From NCBI GenBank assembly GCA_000380225.1, contig KB904821.1:1726830-1790829 (forward strand): a stretch of DNA of 64,000 nucleotides, read 5' to 3'. Positions 18,775 to 28,802 of the stretch are shown here, piece by piece; position 1 is the first letter of the stretch, and every line of letters begins with the position of its first letter. This stretch comes from a filamentous cyanobacterium ESFC-1 (GTDB lineage Bacteria > Cyanobacteriota > Cyanobacteriia > Cyanobacteriales > Spirulinaceae). Below the pieces are notes generated by a model. That model ran no database searches, had not been told where the DNA came from, and saw only the letters and a list, made by a program, of their open reading frames with translations. Made by a program: the position numbers and the translations under genes.

Positions 18775-19223
18775 TCTCCCCGCAGCACCAATACCGGACA
18801 ATGGGAAAAGCGCACCACTCGTTCTGCCACAGAACCCCGCAAAAAGTAATCTAGTCCTGTGCGACCATGAGAGGGCATAACAATCAGATCGGCATCCTGA
18901 TTTTGGGCATATTTGACAATTTCGGCGCTTGGATTTCCAAAAACTACGCTAATTCGGAAATTTTCAGCTTTAGAATCGTTGAGACGTTCTCGCAGTTTGG
19001 CTTTAACCTGGTTTGTGCGGGTGCGATCGCTCACCGTTTGCCATAATACCCCCGGTTCCGTAGCAGGCAACTTTGTCAGGACGTGCAGCAGATGAATTTG
19101 AGATTCATCCCCCACAAACGCCCTCGCGGGAGTCAACGCCGCAAAAGACTCCGGAGAAAAGTCCACCGGAACAATCACGCATTGCTTTTGCAACCAATTG
19201 TTTTGTTCTTGGTCATTTGTCAT
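18771..19223 (-). CDS. Universal stress protein (UspA family)
   Basis: 150 residues with one Usp domain: CVIVPVDFSPESFAALTPAR at the N-terminus and the nucleotide-binding C-terminal segment LIVMPSHGRTGLDYFLRGSV followed by CPVLVLRG. The glycine pattern suggests ATP binding. The start codon and MTNDQEQ are encoded by the dispersed TTGGTCATTTGTC repeat, and there is no other ATG before the fold. Usp proteins aid survival under stress; no partner is suggested by neighbours. Confidence 0.9.
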   Translation of the reverse strand: MTNDQEQNNWLQKQCVIVPVDFSPESFAALTPARAFVGDESQIHLLHVLTKLPATEPGVLWQTVSDRTRTNQVKAKLRERLNDSKAENFRISVVFGNPSAEIVKYAQNQDADLIVMPSHGRTGLDYFLRGSVAERVVRFSHCPVLVLRGD

Positions 19224-19361
19224 TTGTCCTTTGTTGTTGGTTGTTGGTTATACTCACAACCCCTTAATTAGTAATTGCTAATTGGTAATTGGTAATTGGT
19301 AATTATCTCCACCGTTGTACATTGTAAATTGTACATTGTACATTGTTAACTGATAACTGAC
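19200..19361. repeat. Dispersed TTGGTCATTTGTC repeat and AT-rich short repeats
   Basis: The first part (TTGGTCATTTGTCATTTGTC) overlaps the start of the stress protein gene. It is followed by TTGTTGGTTGTTGG, runs of AATTGGTAATTGGT and an ACATTGTAAATTGTACATTG unit ending at the cysS stop. Confidence 0.85.
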
Positions 19362-20849
19362 CTAACGGTGCCACTTCGTCACCCCTCCCGGTTGGTCGAT
19401 GAGGGTAATACCTTGGGCGCTGAGTTCGTCGCGGATGCGGTCGGATTCAGCGAAATCTTTGGCTTTTCGCGCTTCGGTACGTTTTTGGATCAGGGTTTCG
19501 ATATCTGCGTCGCTCAATCCCTCGGTGGCTTCGCTTTCCGCTTCTGGTTCGACAGTAAAGCCTAAGACTTCGGCTAGTTCGACGAGCGATCGCCACTGAT
19601 GATAAAGTTGCAAGGAATCGGTTTCAGTTTTACCTTCGTGAACAATAATATTGCCTTCCTTGCGTAACTCTTTGGCAATTTCAAACAATACCGCCAAACC
19701 GCCAGCAAAGTTGAGGTCGTCGTCTATTATCGCCGTAAAACGTTCAGCCCAAAGATTCGTCCCTGTCGCCAGAATATCAAGGTTATCCCAATTTAATTGT
19801 TTGCCGTATTTGTCGCCAAACAATAAACCCTCTTTCAAAGTTTGCCAACCATTGGCCGCCGCTTCGAGGGCATCTTCAGTAAAATCCAATGGCTTGCGAT
19901 AGTGGGCTTGCAACACAAACAAACGAATCGCCATCGGTTCAATCGGCTTGTCTCTGGGAGTTTGATTAGGAAACCACCACTTGCCATCAAGTAAATCGCG
20001 AATCGTGGTGAAATTCCCCAAAGACTTCGACATTTTCTCGCCATTTACCCGTACCATGCCATTGTGCATCCAATAGCGAGCCAAAGGTTTCCCTGTCACC
20101 GCTTCTGATTGGGCAATTTCGTTTTCATGGTGAGGGAAGACCAAATCGCTACCCCCCACATGAATATCAATGGTTTCTCCCAGGCGATCGCGCACCATCG
20201 CAGAACACTCGATATGCCAGCCCGGACGGCCCGACCCCCAAGGCGATTCCCAGGCGGGTTCGCCGGGCTTAGAAGCCTTCCACAAGGCGAAATCAAAGGG
20301 GTCTTTCTTCTTGGTATCTTCGGCGCTTTCCACCGCCACACGACCACTCGCTCCCGCTTGCATATCTTCTAGTTTTCGCCCGGAAAGCTGGCCATATTGC
20401 TTAAATTGGCGCACTTGGTAGTAAACATCCCCTTGGGACGGATAAGCATAGCCTTTTTCTTCTAATTCCGTGACTAAGCGCTTAATGCCGTCTAAAGTGT
20501 GAGTAGCGCGGGGATACACATCCGCCTCCCCAATGCCCAACCGTTTCATATCCTCGAAATATGCCGCAATAAAGCGCTCGGAGACTTCTTCCATCGTAAT
20601 CCCTTCTTTACGGGCGCGATTGAGTATCTTATCGTCAATATCGGTAAAATTCTGGATATACGTCACATCATAGCCCCGCCATTGCAAATAGCGACGAGCC
20701 ACATCCCAAATCAAACAAGTCCGCGCATGACCCAAGTGGCAGTAGTCATAAACCGTAATGCCACAGCAATACATCCGCACCTTACCAGATTCAAGGGGCG
20801 TAAAAGCTTCTTTTTTGCGAGCGAGAGTATTGTGAAAAGTAATGGTCAT
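19362..20849 (-). CDS. cysS: Cysteinyl-tRNA synthetase
   Basis: 495 residues from the ATG at 20849 (MTITFHNT), which matches the usual class I start; an ATG at 20876 would add nine residues. Signature HLGH of the HIGH box (CCGITVYDYCHLGHA), the zinc-binding cysteines of this family, the GWHIECSAM block and KMSKS (GEKMSKSLGNF) are all present. It charges tRNA-Cys in the cytoplasm. The reading frame is intact and of normal length. Confidence 0.97.
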   Translation of the reverse strand: MTITFHNTLARKKEAFTPLESGKVRMYCCGITVYDYCHLGHARTCLIWDVARRYLQWRGYDVTYIQNFTDIDDKILNRARKEGITMEEVSERFIAAYFEDMKRLGIGEADVYPRATHTLDGIKRLVTELEEKGYAYPSQGDVYYQVRQFKQYGQLSGRKLEDMQAGASGRVAVESAEDTKKKDPFDFALWKASKPGEPAWESPWGSGRPGWHIECSAMVRDRLGETIDIHVGGSDLVFPHHENEIAQSEAVTGKPLARYWMHNGMVRVNGEKMSKSLGNFTTIRDLLDGKWWFPNQTPRDKPIEPMAIRLFVLQAHYRKPLDFTEDALEAAANGWQTLKEGLLFGDKYGKQLNWDNLDILATGTNLWAERFTAIIDDDLNFAGGLAVLFEIAKELRKEGNIIVHEGKTETDSLQLYHQWRSLVELAEVLGFTVEPEAESEATEGLSDADIETLIQKRTEARKAKDFAESDRIRDELSAQGITLIDQPGGVTKWHR

Positions 20850-21007
20850 GCTGGTTTTGGTGAATGACTCCGACAAAAATATAGTTAAGAGAAATTGAGG
20901 CGTTTAACCCAACTAACAGTGTAAGTAATAATGGAAACCAGAAGCGATCGCGTCTTCATCCGTCATCGTTTCTAAATCCATCAGTAACGTTTTCTTGAGA
21001 TACCATT

Positions 21008-22081
<1,074 letters not shown>

Positions 22082-22100
22082 GATTACCCTCACCCCTTTT

Positions 22101-22122
22101 CCCCTCTCCCACGGGCGAGGGG
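22101..22122 (+). terminator. Hairpin terminator after the COG0523 gene
   Basis: CCCCTC and CCC pair with GGG and GAGGGG around a 2-base loop, followed by TTTATTTTC. It is 20 bases after the stop codon and is one of the dispersed CCCTCACCCC hairpins. Confidence 0.65.
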
Positions 22123-22174
22123 TTTATTTTCTAAGGATAAATATGTTGTCCTGACCGATGTGGCGTTGGGTACT

Positions 22175-22507
22175 TCACGATAAGGCGAGTAACGACAATG
22201 AGTCATCTTCGTAGAATAAGTTGATGGCCCTAAACTCGCGACGCAACAAATTCTCAATTTGTGATGTTGAACAGTTTCCCAGTCTTAGCCAAATAACTTT
22301 TGGTGGATTCCCAAAGACTAAACTTAGATCGTGCATATCAACATCTTTCGAGACAATTACCAAATTATTGTTTTTTGCCTAATCCCAAACTATGGGGTCG
22401 GTTGTTGCTTTCATGCCTACATCTCGAACATGAAGTGAGTCTGGGAAAAGATCGCTCAAACGGTTTGACAGTTTAGGCGATAAGTTTTCATCAAACAGTA
22501 ATTTCAT
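22175..22507 (-). pseudogene. DUF5615 PIN-like toxin with an internal stop codon
   Basis: Reading from the ATG at 22507 gives MKLLFDENLSPKLSNRL, then TDPIVWD, a TAG at 22381-22379, then AKNNNLVIVSKDVDMHDLSL and PPKVIWLRLGNCSTSQIEN. Both halves match one continuous DUF5615 PIN-like domain in the same frame, so a single nonsense codon (probably from a Tyr codon) splits an otherwise complete 110-codon gene. Its ATG overlaps the DUF433 stop by 4 bases. DUF5615/DUF433 pairs are thought to be toxin-antitoxin systems; this toxin is likely dead. Confidence 0.85.
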
Positions 22508-22734
22508 GTAGAAAATGGAGTAATCATCAAACGACGCTCGCGGTCAGCAGCATAGGCAATACAAGCTTTTAAATCTTCTTGTGTTAAATCGGGAAAATCA
22601 TCAAGAATTTCCGCTTCACTCATCTCAGAAGCGAGGTATTCAAGCACTTCATAAACGGTAATTCGCAAGCCCCGTACACAAGGTTTACCGCCGCGTTTGT
22701 TGGGTTCAATTGTGATATAGCTTCTGTAGTTCAT
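22504..22734 (-). CDS. DUF433 antitoxin-like protein
   Basis: 76 residues from the ATG at 22734 (a GTG at 22752 is possible). It matches DUF433: YITIEPNKRGGKPCVRGLRI, then VYEVLEYLASEMSEAEILDD and AYAADRERR. The fold is a small winged-helix or MerR-like DNA-binding unit. It lies upstream of and overlaps the broken DUF5615 toxin gene by ATGA, the classic arrangement for an antitoxin read first. The antitoxin itself looks intact. Confidence 0.85.
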   Translation of the reverse strand: MNYRSYITIEPNKRGGKPCVRGLRITVYEVLEYLASEMSEAEILDDFPDLTQEDLKACIAYAADRERRLMITPFST

Positions 22735-22807
22735 TGTAGAAATTATCGTCACTCCCTGTTTGCCCTGTAGATTATCTTAAACGCTTCGTTCCTTGAAAAA
22801 CCAAACA

Positions 22808-24127
22808 TTATCCATTCACCGGAGAAAGCAAGTATAAGCCTGGGGTGTCGCTGTCGGGTAATAAGTCTTTGCTGCTGCTGACTCCGGTACTTTCGCACAG
22901 TTGAGCAAAGTCTTGGAGGCTGTTGAGTCGGGCTGAAAGTTCGCTCAGGGTGTCGAGATATTCAGCCACGGCGATTTGTTGATGTTGCCAGGTTTCGGGG
23001 TAACGTTGCGAACTATAAGACATCTCAAATTCTACCTCGGCTTCGTTGCGTTTGCGGCGAATTTGGTCTGGGGTTAGGGTGCGATCGCGTGGGGATATCT
23101 GCGTAATGCGATCGACTCGTTCGGGGGTAATATAGTCTTGGAAGTAAGGCGCATTGTAGCGATAACTGGTAGAAAGGTGGGCGTTATCGTGATGGATGAG
23201 GTTTGTTGCCCACATTTGAGCGACTTCTTGGAAGGAAGGGACGGTTTGGGAGAGAAGCGCGATCGCGTCTTGGTGGTGTCCCATTTCGAGAAGTAAGTTG
23301 GCTTCCGTTGCAGTCGCGATCGCCCATCCCTGAATCGCTACATCGGTATTCAGCATCAATTCTGCGTCTAATTCCGGTGTCGCTTGCGTCGCTTGGTTTT
23401 CTAGAAATAACCGGACGCTAGAGGCGGTTTTGAGGGCTTGTCTGGGGGAGTCGTTGGGAAAAAGCTGACGATCTTTCAACTCTGCTTGCAAATCGGCAAT
23501 TTTTTCGACCAGCATTGCTTTTTGTAAATTAGAAATTGCCTTAGCCAAGCTTTCTTGTTTTTGGCGACTATCCTCAACTAAAACATACAAATAAGCCAGT
23601 TGTCCAGAAACAACGGTCAAACGATTATCGAGATGATTTAATCCCTGAATAACAACACTAAAACCCTCATCAACCTTACGATCCAACTGTTCTAAATCTG
23701 CTTCAACTCGCTCAAATCCGGCTTCCATGCTTTGTTGCAGATAACCCAAACTTTTCTGAACTTGGTGCAGTTTGTAGCCCATATAAGTAAAACCCGCAAC
23801 ACTCACCCCCAAGTTCAAAACACTCGCTCCTGCTGCAATTTGCGTTAAGCCCATCACCGCCGAAATTGAGCGTTCAATTCCCAGCAATTTATGATAAGTA
23901 ATCCCGTGACCGATAATATTGACAACAGTAGAAATGGGAGAAAGGGGTAAACTAATTAATTTACTGGTAATCCCAGGCGTTTCTACTAAATGCTTAACAA
24001 TTTGACCTGCTTTTGCTGTACCTTTTGCCCATCGAATCACGCTACCATATCGCGTTAGTTCTCCCGTCATCAAACCTTTAATGATTTCTGGGCTATTGAG
24101 CAGCAAATCGATATTAATAATCATCAC
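22808..24127 (-). CDS. Hypothetical membrane/coiled-coil partner of dynamin-like GTPase
   Basis: 439 residues, not matched to a family. Residues about 45-125 are hydrophobic and glycine-rich (IIGHGITYHKLLG, then AVMGLTQIAAGASVLNLGVS), fit for one or two membrane spans. Residues about 125-235 form a coiled coil with LQQSMEAGFERVEADLEQLD. The remaining soluble part is helical and includes a TPR-like stretch about 240-310 (ATATEANLLLEMGHHQDAIA). It is the gene directly downstream of the dynamin-like GTPase (76 bases) on the same strand, so they are probably one operon and the proteins may act together at a membrane. Confidence 0.7.
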   Translation of the reverse strand: MMIINIDLLLNSPEIIKGLMTGELTRYGSVIRWAKGTAKAGQIVKHLVETPGITSKLISLPLSPISTVVNIIGHGITYHKLLGIERSISAVMGLTQIAAGASVLNLGVSVAGFTYMGYKLHQVQKSLGYLQQSMEAGFERVEADLEQLDRKVDEGFSVVIQGLNHLDNRLTVVSGQLAYLYVLVEDSRQKQESLAKAISNLQKAMLVEKIADLQAELKDRQLFPNDSPRQALKTASSVRLFLENQATQATPELDAELMLNTDVAIQGWAIATATEANLLLEMGHHQDAIALLSQTVPSFQEVAQMWATNLIHHDNAHLSTSYRYNAPYFQDYITPERVDRITQISPRDRTLTPDQIRRKRNEAEVEFEMSYSSQRYPETWQHQQIAVAEYLDTLSELSARLNSLQDFAQLCESTGVSSSKDLLPDSDTPGLYLLSPVNG

Positions 24128-24203
24128 TTTATTTCCAAATTGAGCTTAACTGATATAGATGTCAACAAGGCTATATGTTTCTATTATCAATCCAGGCAAA
24201 ACT

Positions 24204-27050
24204 TTAACATTCACTTTTTATAACTTCTTCTATTTGTTCTCGCAGCTTAATAGTTGGTTGTATTTGAGTTTCTAGAGTTTCCCAAATTTTTTTCTGCTCC
24301 TCAAAATCTGAACTAATAAGCTCTAGTTGTTCTTCTAATACTTTCTCAGCGAAACATACAATATTTTTGGTGGATTTTTGAAAAATTTGGTCGGTAGAGT
24401 TTAAATAACTTTGAATCCAATCAAATAAAATAGACCAAAGACTGCTTTTACCTTTTTTGATGCCTTCTTGCCATTGTTTGAGCATCAAATCATAATTAGG
24501 TAAGTATAATTCGACGTAATCAATATCCTCGCTTACATCTTCAACAACTTTCTTTTTTCTAGTTACTTGAATAGGCTTTCTCACTTGGTAATTTTTAGTT
24601 GTTTTGATACAAGAACCTTCTTGGTAACTTCCAGTAACATTTTTCCATTGTGTTTCTACAACATCTTGTGTAACTTCCCTGTGTCCTGTAACCTCTGTTT
24701 CTGTAGATTGATTTTTCTTAACATCTATGGAAAGGTTAAAAAACTTATCGGGTAACTCGATTGTTTTTTGATGGAGTTGGTTCTGTATATCACTAATTAT
24801 AGCCCGTTTGAAATCAGGATATTGTGATAAATAGTTATTTAAACGATCTACATATTCATCAATAAGTGCTTGTAAAACTTCTTCATACTGTTTTGACTTT
24901 GCTTGAAGAACAAACTCTGCACGGTTAGTCACGCCTTGACGTATAGTATGATAAAATAACCGAAAATAACGTTCATCATGTTCTAATTGTCGTTGGGCGC
25001 TATCATCATCAGCCCGGACTTTCCGATATAAATACTCAGATTGCTTTTCAAAAGCATTAGTCCGTAGGGAAACATTATAATACCGCGTAGCTATATCATG
25101 GGCTAATTCTTTATTTGATAAAACCAAACTAAGCCGATTTTCTAAAGTTGCAACTGAGTGATTATTTTCAAAAGCATCTTTTATAGGAATTAGTAGTGAT
25201 TCAATTAAATCTTTTTCTATTTCATTAATAGATTTCAGAATCTTTAAGAATTCTTTTTTTCCTACTTTTATTAGCTTTTGTCGTGCTTTCCAGTGCTTTT
25301 TGGGATTATTTGTATGTTTTGATACAGACTTAAAAATTCTCAAATATGTACTAATTTCTTTTTTAAGCTCTCGGTGAATCTCAGTACTTTCTTTTTCAAG
25401 ATTTGTCTGCAAAACAGCTATTTCTTTCTTTTTTTGTTCAACTACCTTTTTATCACTGAGCTTACGAGTCTTAATAAGACGCTCTATTGTTTCTCTAATA
25501 GTATCGAAACGACTAAAGCTTTCTGACACCGCAGGCAATATTATTAATTCAGAGAATGATTCGCTTATTCTACTTCTAAGGCAATCCCACAAAGCTGTTC
25601 CACCACTCCAATCATGAACATGAGATACAAAACGCCGCATTTCTTTGTCGTTAGGAGCTATGCCTTTTTTTACTTTTTGTTTGAATTTTTCCAGCCACTG
25701 CTTTAATTCGACATTACCCGCATTTTCAGCTTGGTCTAAAATTTCTTCAATTGTTTTTGCACAATCTACAAATAAACATTTAAGTAATTCTACTTTTACA
25801 ACTTGATTATCGGTAGCATTTTCTGTTACTTCTTGATTAAAAATTTGCTTGAACATTGCCCATTGCAAGGCTTCATTTTCAGCCATTTCTCCTTGCAAGG
25901 CTGTTAAATTTTGACCTAAGATTTGTTTGAATTGCTGAAACTTTGATATTTCATTATCAGCAGTATCATCAGACTGGTCTTGAGAATTCGTTGTTTTATA
26001 AGGAAACAACTGCTTAAGTCTTGCCCACTGAGAGGCTTCATTTTCAGCTATTTCTCCTTGTCCTTGTAAGGCTATTAAATTCTGACCTAAGACTTGTTTA
26101 AACTGCTGAAATTTTGATAGGTCGGTCGAATTATCTCGTAAGACTTTAGTTCCCCAAGCGCATTGAGCATAGTACAACAAATGCCCATTAAACGGAAGCA
26201 CATCGGGAAGCTTTGGAAGCGATAATACTTCTTTAATTTCTTCCCGTAACTGCTGCAACCGTTGTTCTAGGGGTAAATCATCACTCCCCCGTTGATCCAC
26301 GCGGTTTAAAATAAAAATCATAGAATCGGTGCGGCCTTGTAGATATTCCACCACCTGTTTGAGTTCGTTTAACAAGCTTTGTCGGTGTTCCTCGTCTACT
26401 TGCATATAATCCAAAGCCACTAAACTAAAGGCTTTCCCGACTTGGGGCTGAATAATCGCCAAATTAGTGCGGTCTTGAACAGATTTTAGACCCGGTAAAT
26501 CTAAAAACTCAATACCAATTTCTTCCGGTAAGCCCGACAACTCTAAATCGCAAGCGGGTAAAAGAGACAAATAAGCTTTGATTTGCGGTGCAATACAGTC
26601 TTTTTTGCGCCTTACTTCGTGATAACGACGCATTACTCCCTGAATGCGCTGATAAAACTCATCATCGCTCAAATCCTGCCATTCTCCGGTTTCCCAATCT
26701 GCTCCTTCTGTCGCTTCGATGACCAATTTGCGCTCTAGGGAATGGTATAACGTCAACACTCCCCCACTCATTTCCCCCGCTTCAATGGGAGCAATGCGTC
26801 GTCCCATCAAAGCATTAACAATCGTCGATTTCCCCGATGAAGTCGTCCCAAGGGTCGCGATACATAAACTCGGATTGGCAAGGCGTTCTACTGCCTCATC
26901 ATACGCTATCCGAAAGTCTTGAAGTTGTCTATTAATCTCTGGGTCATCAAACACATCCCTCGAAGCATTGACCAAATTAGTCAAAGATTGACCGAGTTCT
27001 TGCAAAAGGCGGCGAGATTCAGCGAGCTTGGCGGCAACGGTATTTTCCAT
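24204..27050 (-). CDS. Dynamin-family large GTPase
   Basis: 948 residues. GTPase motifs: P-loop GTTSSGKS (68-75), switch region EMSGGVLTLYH, DLPG (184-187) and NRVD (249-252). A variable insert holds two copies of a roughly 38-residue unit (311-349 and 368-404). After it comes a long helical stalk-like region full of Lys and Glu (about 500-720), then a region with possible beta content and a final helical segment. No obvious membrane paddle is visible; the partner gene supplies the hydrophobic part. Bacterial dynamin-like proteins act in membrane remodelling and sometimes phage defence. The gene is AT-rich and contains no HIP1 octamer, unlike neighbours. Confidence 0.85.
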   Translation of the reverse strand: MENTVAAKLAESRRLLQELGQSLTNLVNASRDVFDDPEINRQLQDFRIAYDEAVERLANPSLCIATLGTTSSGKSTIVNALMGRRIAPIEAGEMSGGVLTLYHSLERKLVIEATEGADWETGEWQDLSDDEFYQRIQGVMRRYHEVRRKKDCIAPQIKAYLSLLPACDLELSGLPEEIGIEFLDLPGLKSVQDRTNLAIIQPQVGKAFSLVALDYMQVDEEHRQSLLNELKQVVEYLQGRTDSMIFILNRVDQRGSDDLPLEQRLQQLREEIKEVLSLPKLPDVLPFNGHLLYYAQCAWGTKVLRDNSTDLSKFQQFKQVLGQNLIALQGQGEIAENEASQWARLKQLFPYKTTNSQDQSDDTADNEISKFQQFKQILGQNLTALQGEMAENEALQWAMFKQIFNQEVTENATDNQVVKVELLKCLFVDCAKTIEEILDQAENAGNVELKQWLEKFKQKVKKGIAPNDKEMRRFVSHVHDWSGGTALWDCLRSRISESFSELIILPAVSESFSRFDTIRETIERLIKTRKLSDKKVVEQKKKEIAVLQTNLEKESTEIHRELKKEISTYLRIFKSVSKHTNNPKKHWKARQKLIKVGKKEFLKILKSINEIEKDLIESLLIPIKDAFENNHSVATLENRLSLVLSNKELAHDIATRYYNVSLRTNAFEKQSEYLYRKVRADDDSAQRQLEHDERYFRLFYHTIRQGVTNRAEFVLQAKSKQYEEVLQALIDEYVDRLNNYLSQYPDFKRAIISDIQNQLHQKTIELPDKFFNLSIDVKKNQSTETEVTGHREVTQDVVETQWKNVTGSYQEGSCIKTTKNYQVRKPIQVTRKKKVVEDVSEDIDYVELYLPNYDLMLKQWQEGIKKGKSSLWSILFDWIQSYLNSTDQIFQKSTKNIVCFAEKVLEEQLELISSDFEEQKKIWETLETQIQPTIKLREQIEEVIKSEC

Positions 27051-27184
27051 TGCTTCTCCTTCATTTTTGAGCGAATTTCAGTTCAGTTTGTCTTTGGGTT
27101 ATTCAGTAGCGAGACAACACACCCAGAAACCTAGCTCAATTATATGACGTTCTATCTCTAAACGCGGTTAAAAAAATCTGAAAT

Positions 27185-27667
27185 CTACTCCCACTCGGCA
27201 AGCAAGTCGCTCGACTCCCCTGGATAGAAAGAATCGGCTAAAATTTCTGACCAACTGTAGGGACACTCTGGGGGAAAGGTGCGAGGAGGGAGTTGGGTTT
27301 CGGCAACTGCCAGGAGGATTCCTTTGGTATAGCCTTTTGGTAGGGCTTCGGCTTGATACGACTGAAGACTTGGGCTTTCTGCCAGAAGTTCGGCAATATC
27401 CAAACGCTGAATGCGAATTGTTGCTAACCAACTACGACTGCGATTTTGGGGTTGGTATTCCCACTTGAGTAAATGACCCAGGAGGATTGCGAATCGATTG
27501 CGTAATTCTTGACGTTGCTGTTTCCCCAAAGATTCTATTTCCTCAATCAGATGCGGTACGTCAAGCTGATGCCATTGGCGTTGCTGAAGGAGTGATGCTT
27601 GTTCTTGCGTCCAAGTCTGAAAATCTGTTTGATAGAGTTCAGAGGCAGGGGTTGGGGCTTTTGTCAT
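27185..27667 (-). CDS. DUF29 domain protein
   Basis: 160 residues from the ATG at 27667; an in-frame ATG at 27697 is also possible. It has the DUF29 core: LYQTDFQTWTQEQASLLQQR, then LIEEIESLGKQQRQELRNRF, LLGHLLKWEYQP and SWLATIRIQR. DUF29 is a common cyanobacterial family of unknown function, often multicopy. Divergent from the NlpC/P60 gene; the starts are about 130 bases apart. Confidence 0.85.
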   Translation of the reverse strand: MTKAPTPASELYQTDFQTWTQEQASLLQQRQWHQLDVPHLIEEIESLGKQQRQELRNRFAILLGHLLKWEYQPQNRSRSWLATIRIQRLDIAELLAESPSLQSYQAEALPKGYTKGILLAVAETQLPPRTFPPECPYSWSEILADSFYPGESSDLLAEWE

Positions 27668-27796
27668 GGGAATGCCGCGATTCAGTCTTTGATTCATCTT
27701 TAAGTATACTGAGCAGGCGCGATCGCGAGAAACGACAATGCTAAAATCGGGGATTAGTTTAGAAAAAGAGTGACACTTCATCGGGTTATCTTCTCT

Positions 27797-28513
27797 ATGG
27801 ATTTAGATTCTTTGCCTTTGTCTGCTTGTGGTGAATATCGCTGTTTGAGCCACCTCGATCTTTATAATGCGCCGAGGGAGGGGAATTTAGCGACGCAGGC
27901 GGCTAAGGGGCGGCAGTTGCGGATTTTGCCAGATACGGCGACTCCAGAGGCGGTGAAGGTGCAGTTGTGCGAGGATGATTATCAGGCATGGTTGCGTTAC
28001 CCTTTGTTGAGTCAACTTGAGCCTGCGGAGTCGGTTTATGAGGCTTCTGTGATGTCGAGGGCGGAGATTGAGCCGGATTTACCCCAAGTGATTGCGTTTG
28101 CTCTGGCGGCTTTTGAGCAGCCAAATCATTATCTGTGGGGGGGGACGGTTGCACCGAATTATGATTGTTCGGGGTTGATGCAGGCGGCGTTTGGGTCGGT
28201 GGGGGTTTGGTTACCGCGAGATGCGTATCAACAAGCGGCTTGGGTGAAGCGGATTAGCTGGGAGGAGTTAGCGCCGGGGGATTTAATTTTTTTCCAGAAG
28301 GCGAGTTATATCAGCCATGTGGCGCTGTATTTAGGGGATAATCGCTATATTCACAGTTCGGGGCGCGAGATTGGCCGGAATGGGATTGGGATTGATGAGT
28401 TGAGCGATCGCAACCCTATTAGTCAAGCTTACTACCAACGACGCTCTCACGCCGGACGAGTGATGGCGAGTTTTCTACCGGGTACGTTGTTACCAACGAG
28501 AGGGGAGGGGTAA
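27797..28513 (+). CDS. NlpC/P60 peptidoglycan endopeptidase with SH3-like N-terminus
   Basis: 238 residues from the ATG at 27797. An SH3-like region (about 10-85) is followed by an NlpC/P60 cysteine peptidase with Cys124 (NYDCSGLMQAAF), His174 (YISHVALYLGD) and His186 (YIHSSG). This is the layout of the cyanobacterial cell-wall endopeptidases that cut the D-Glu to diamino acid bond in recycled peptides. No signal peptide is seen, so it may be cytoplasmic and act in recycling. Confidence 0.88.
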   Translation: MDLDSLPLSACGEYRCLSHLDLYNAPREGNLATQAAKGRQLRILPDTATPEAVKVQLCEDDYQAWLRYPLLSQLEPAESVYEASVMSRAEIEPDLPQVIAFALAAFEQPNHYLWGGTVAPNYDCSGLMQAAFGSVGVWLPRDAYQQAAWVKRISWEELAPGDLIFFQKASYISHVALYLGDNRYIHSSGREIGRNGIGIDELSDRNPISQAYYQRRSHAGRVMASFLPGTLLPTRGEG

Positions 28514-28523
28514 GAGGGGGAGA

Positions 28524-28799
28524 AATTACCAATTACCAATTACCAATTACCAATTTAGGGATTTTGCCAACAACCAATAACCAACAACCAATAACCAACA
28601 ACCAATAACCAATAACCAACAACCAATAACCAATAACCAATAACCAATAACCAACAACCAACAACCAACCACCAATAACCAATTACCAATGACCAACAAC
28701 CAATAACCAACAACCAATAACCAACAACCAATAACCAATAACCAACAACCAATAACCAATAACCAATAACCAATAACCAACAACCAACAACCAACCACA
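28524..28799. repeat. CCAATAA/CCAACAA heptamer array
   Basis: A short ATTACCAATTACCAATTACC run followed from about 28564 by about 33 heptamers CCAATAA or CCAACAA. The array ends a few bases from the stop of the convergent PATAN regulator. It is the longest such array in the window. Confidence 0.92.
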
Positions 28800-28802
28800 A
28801 AA

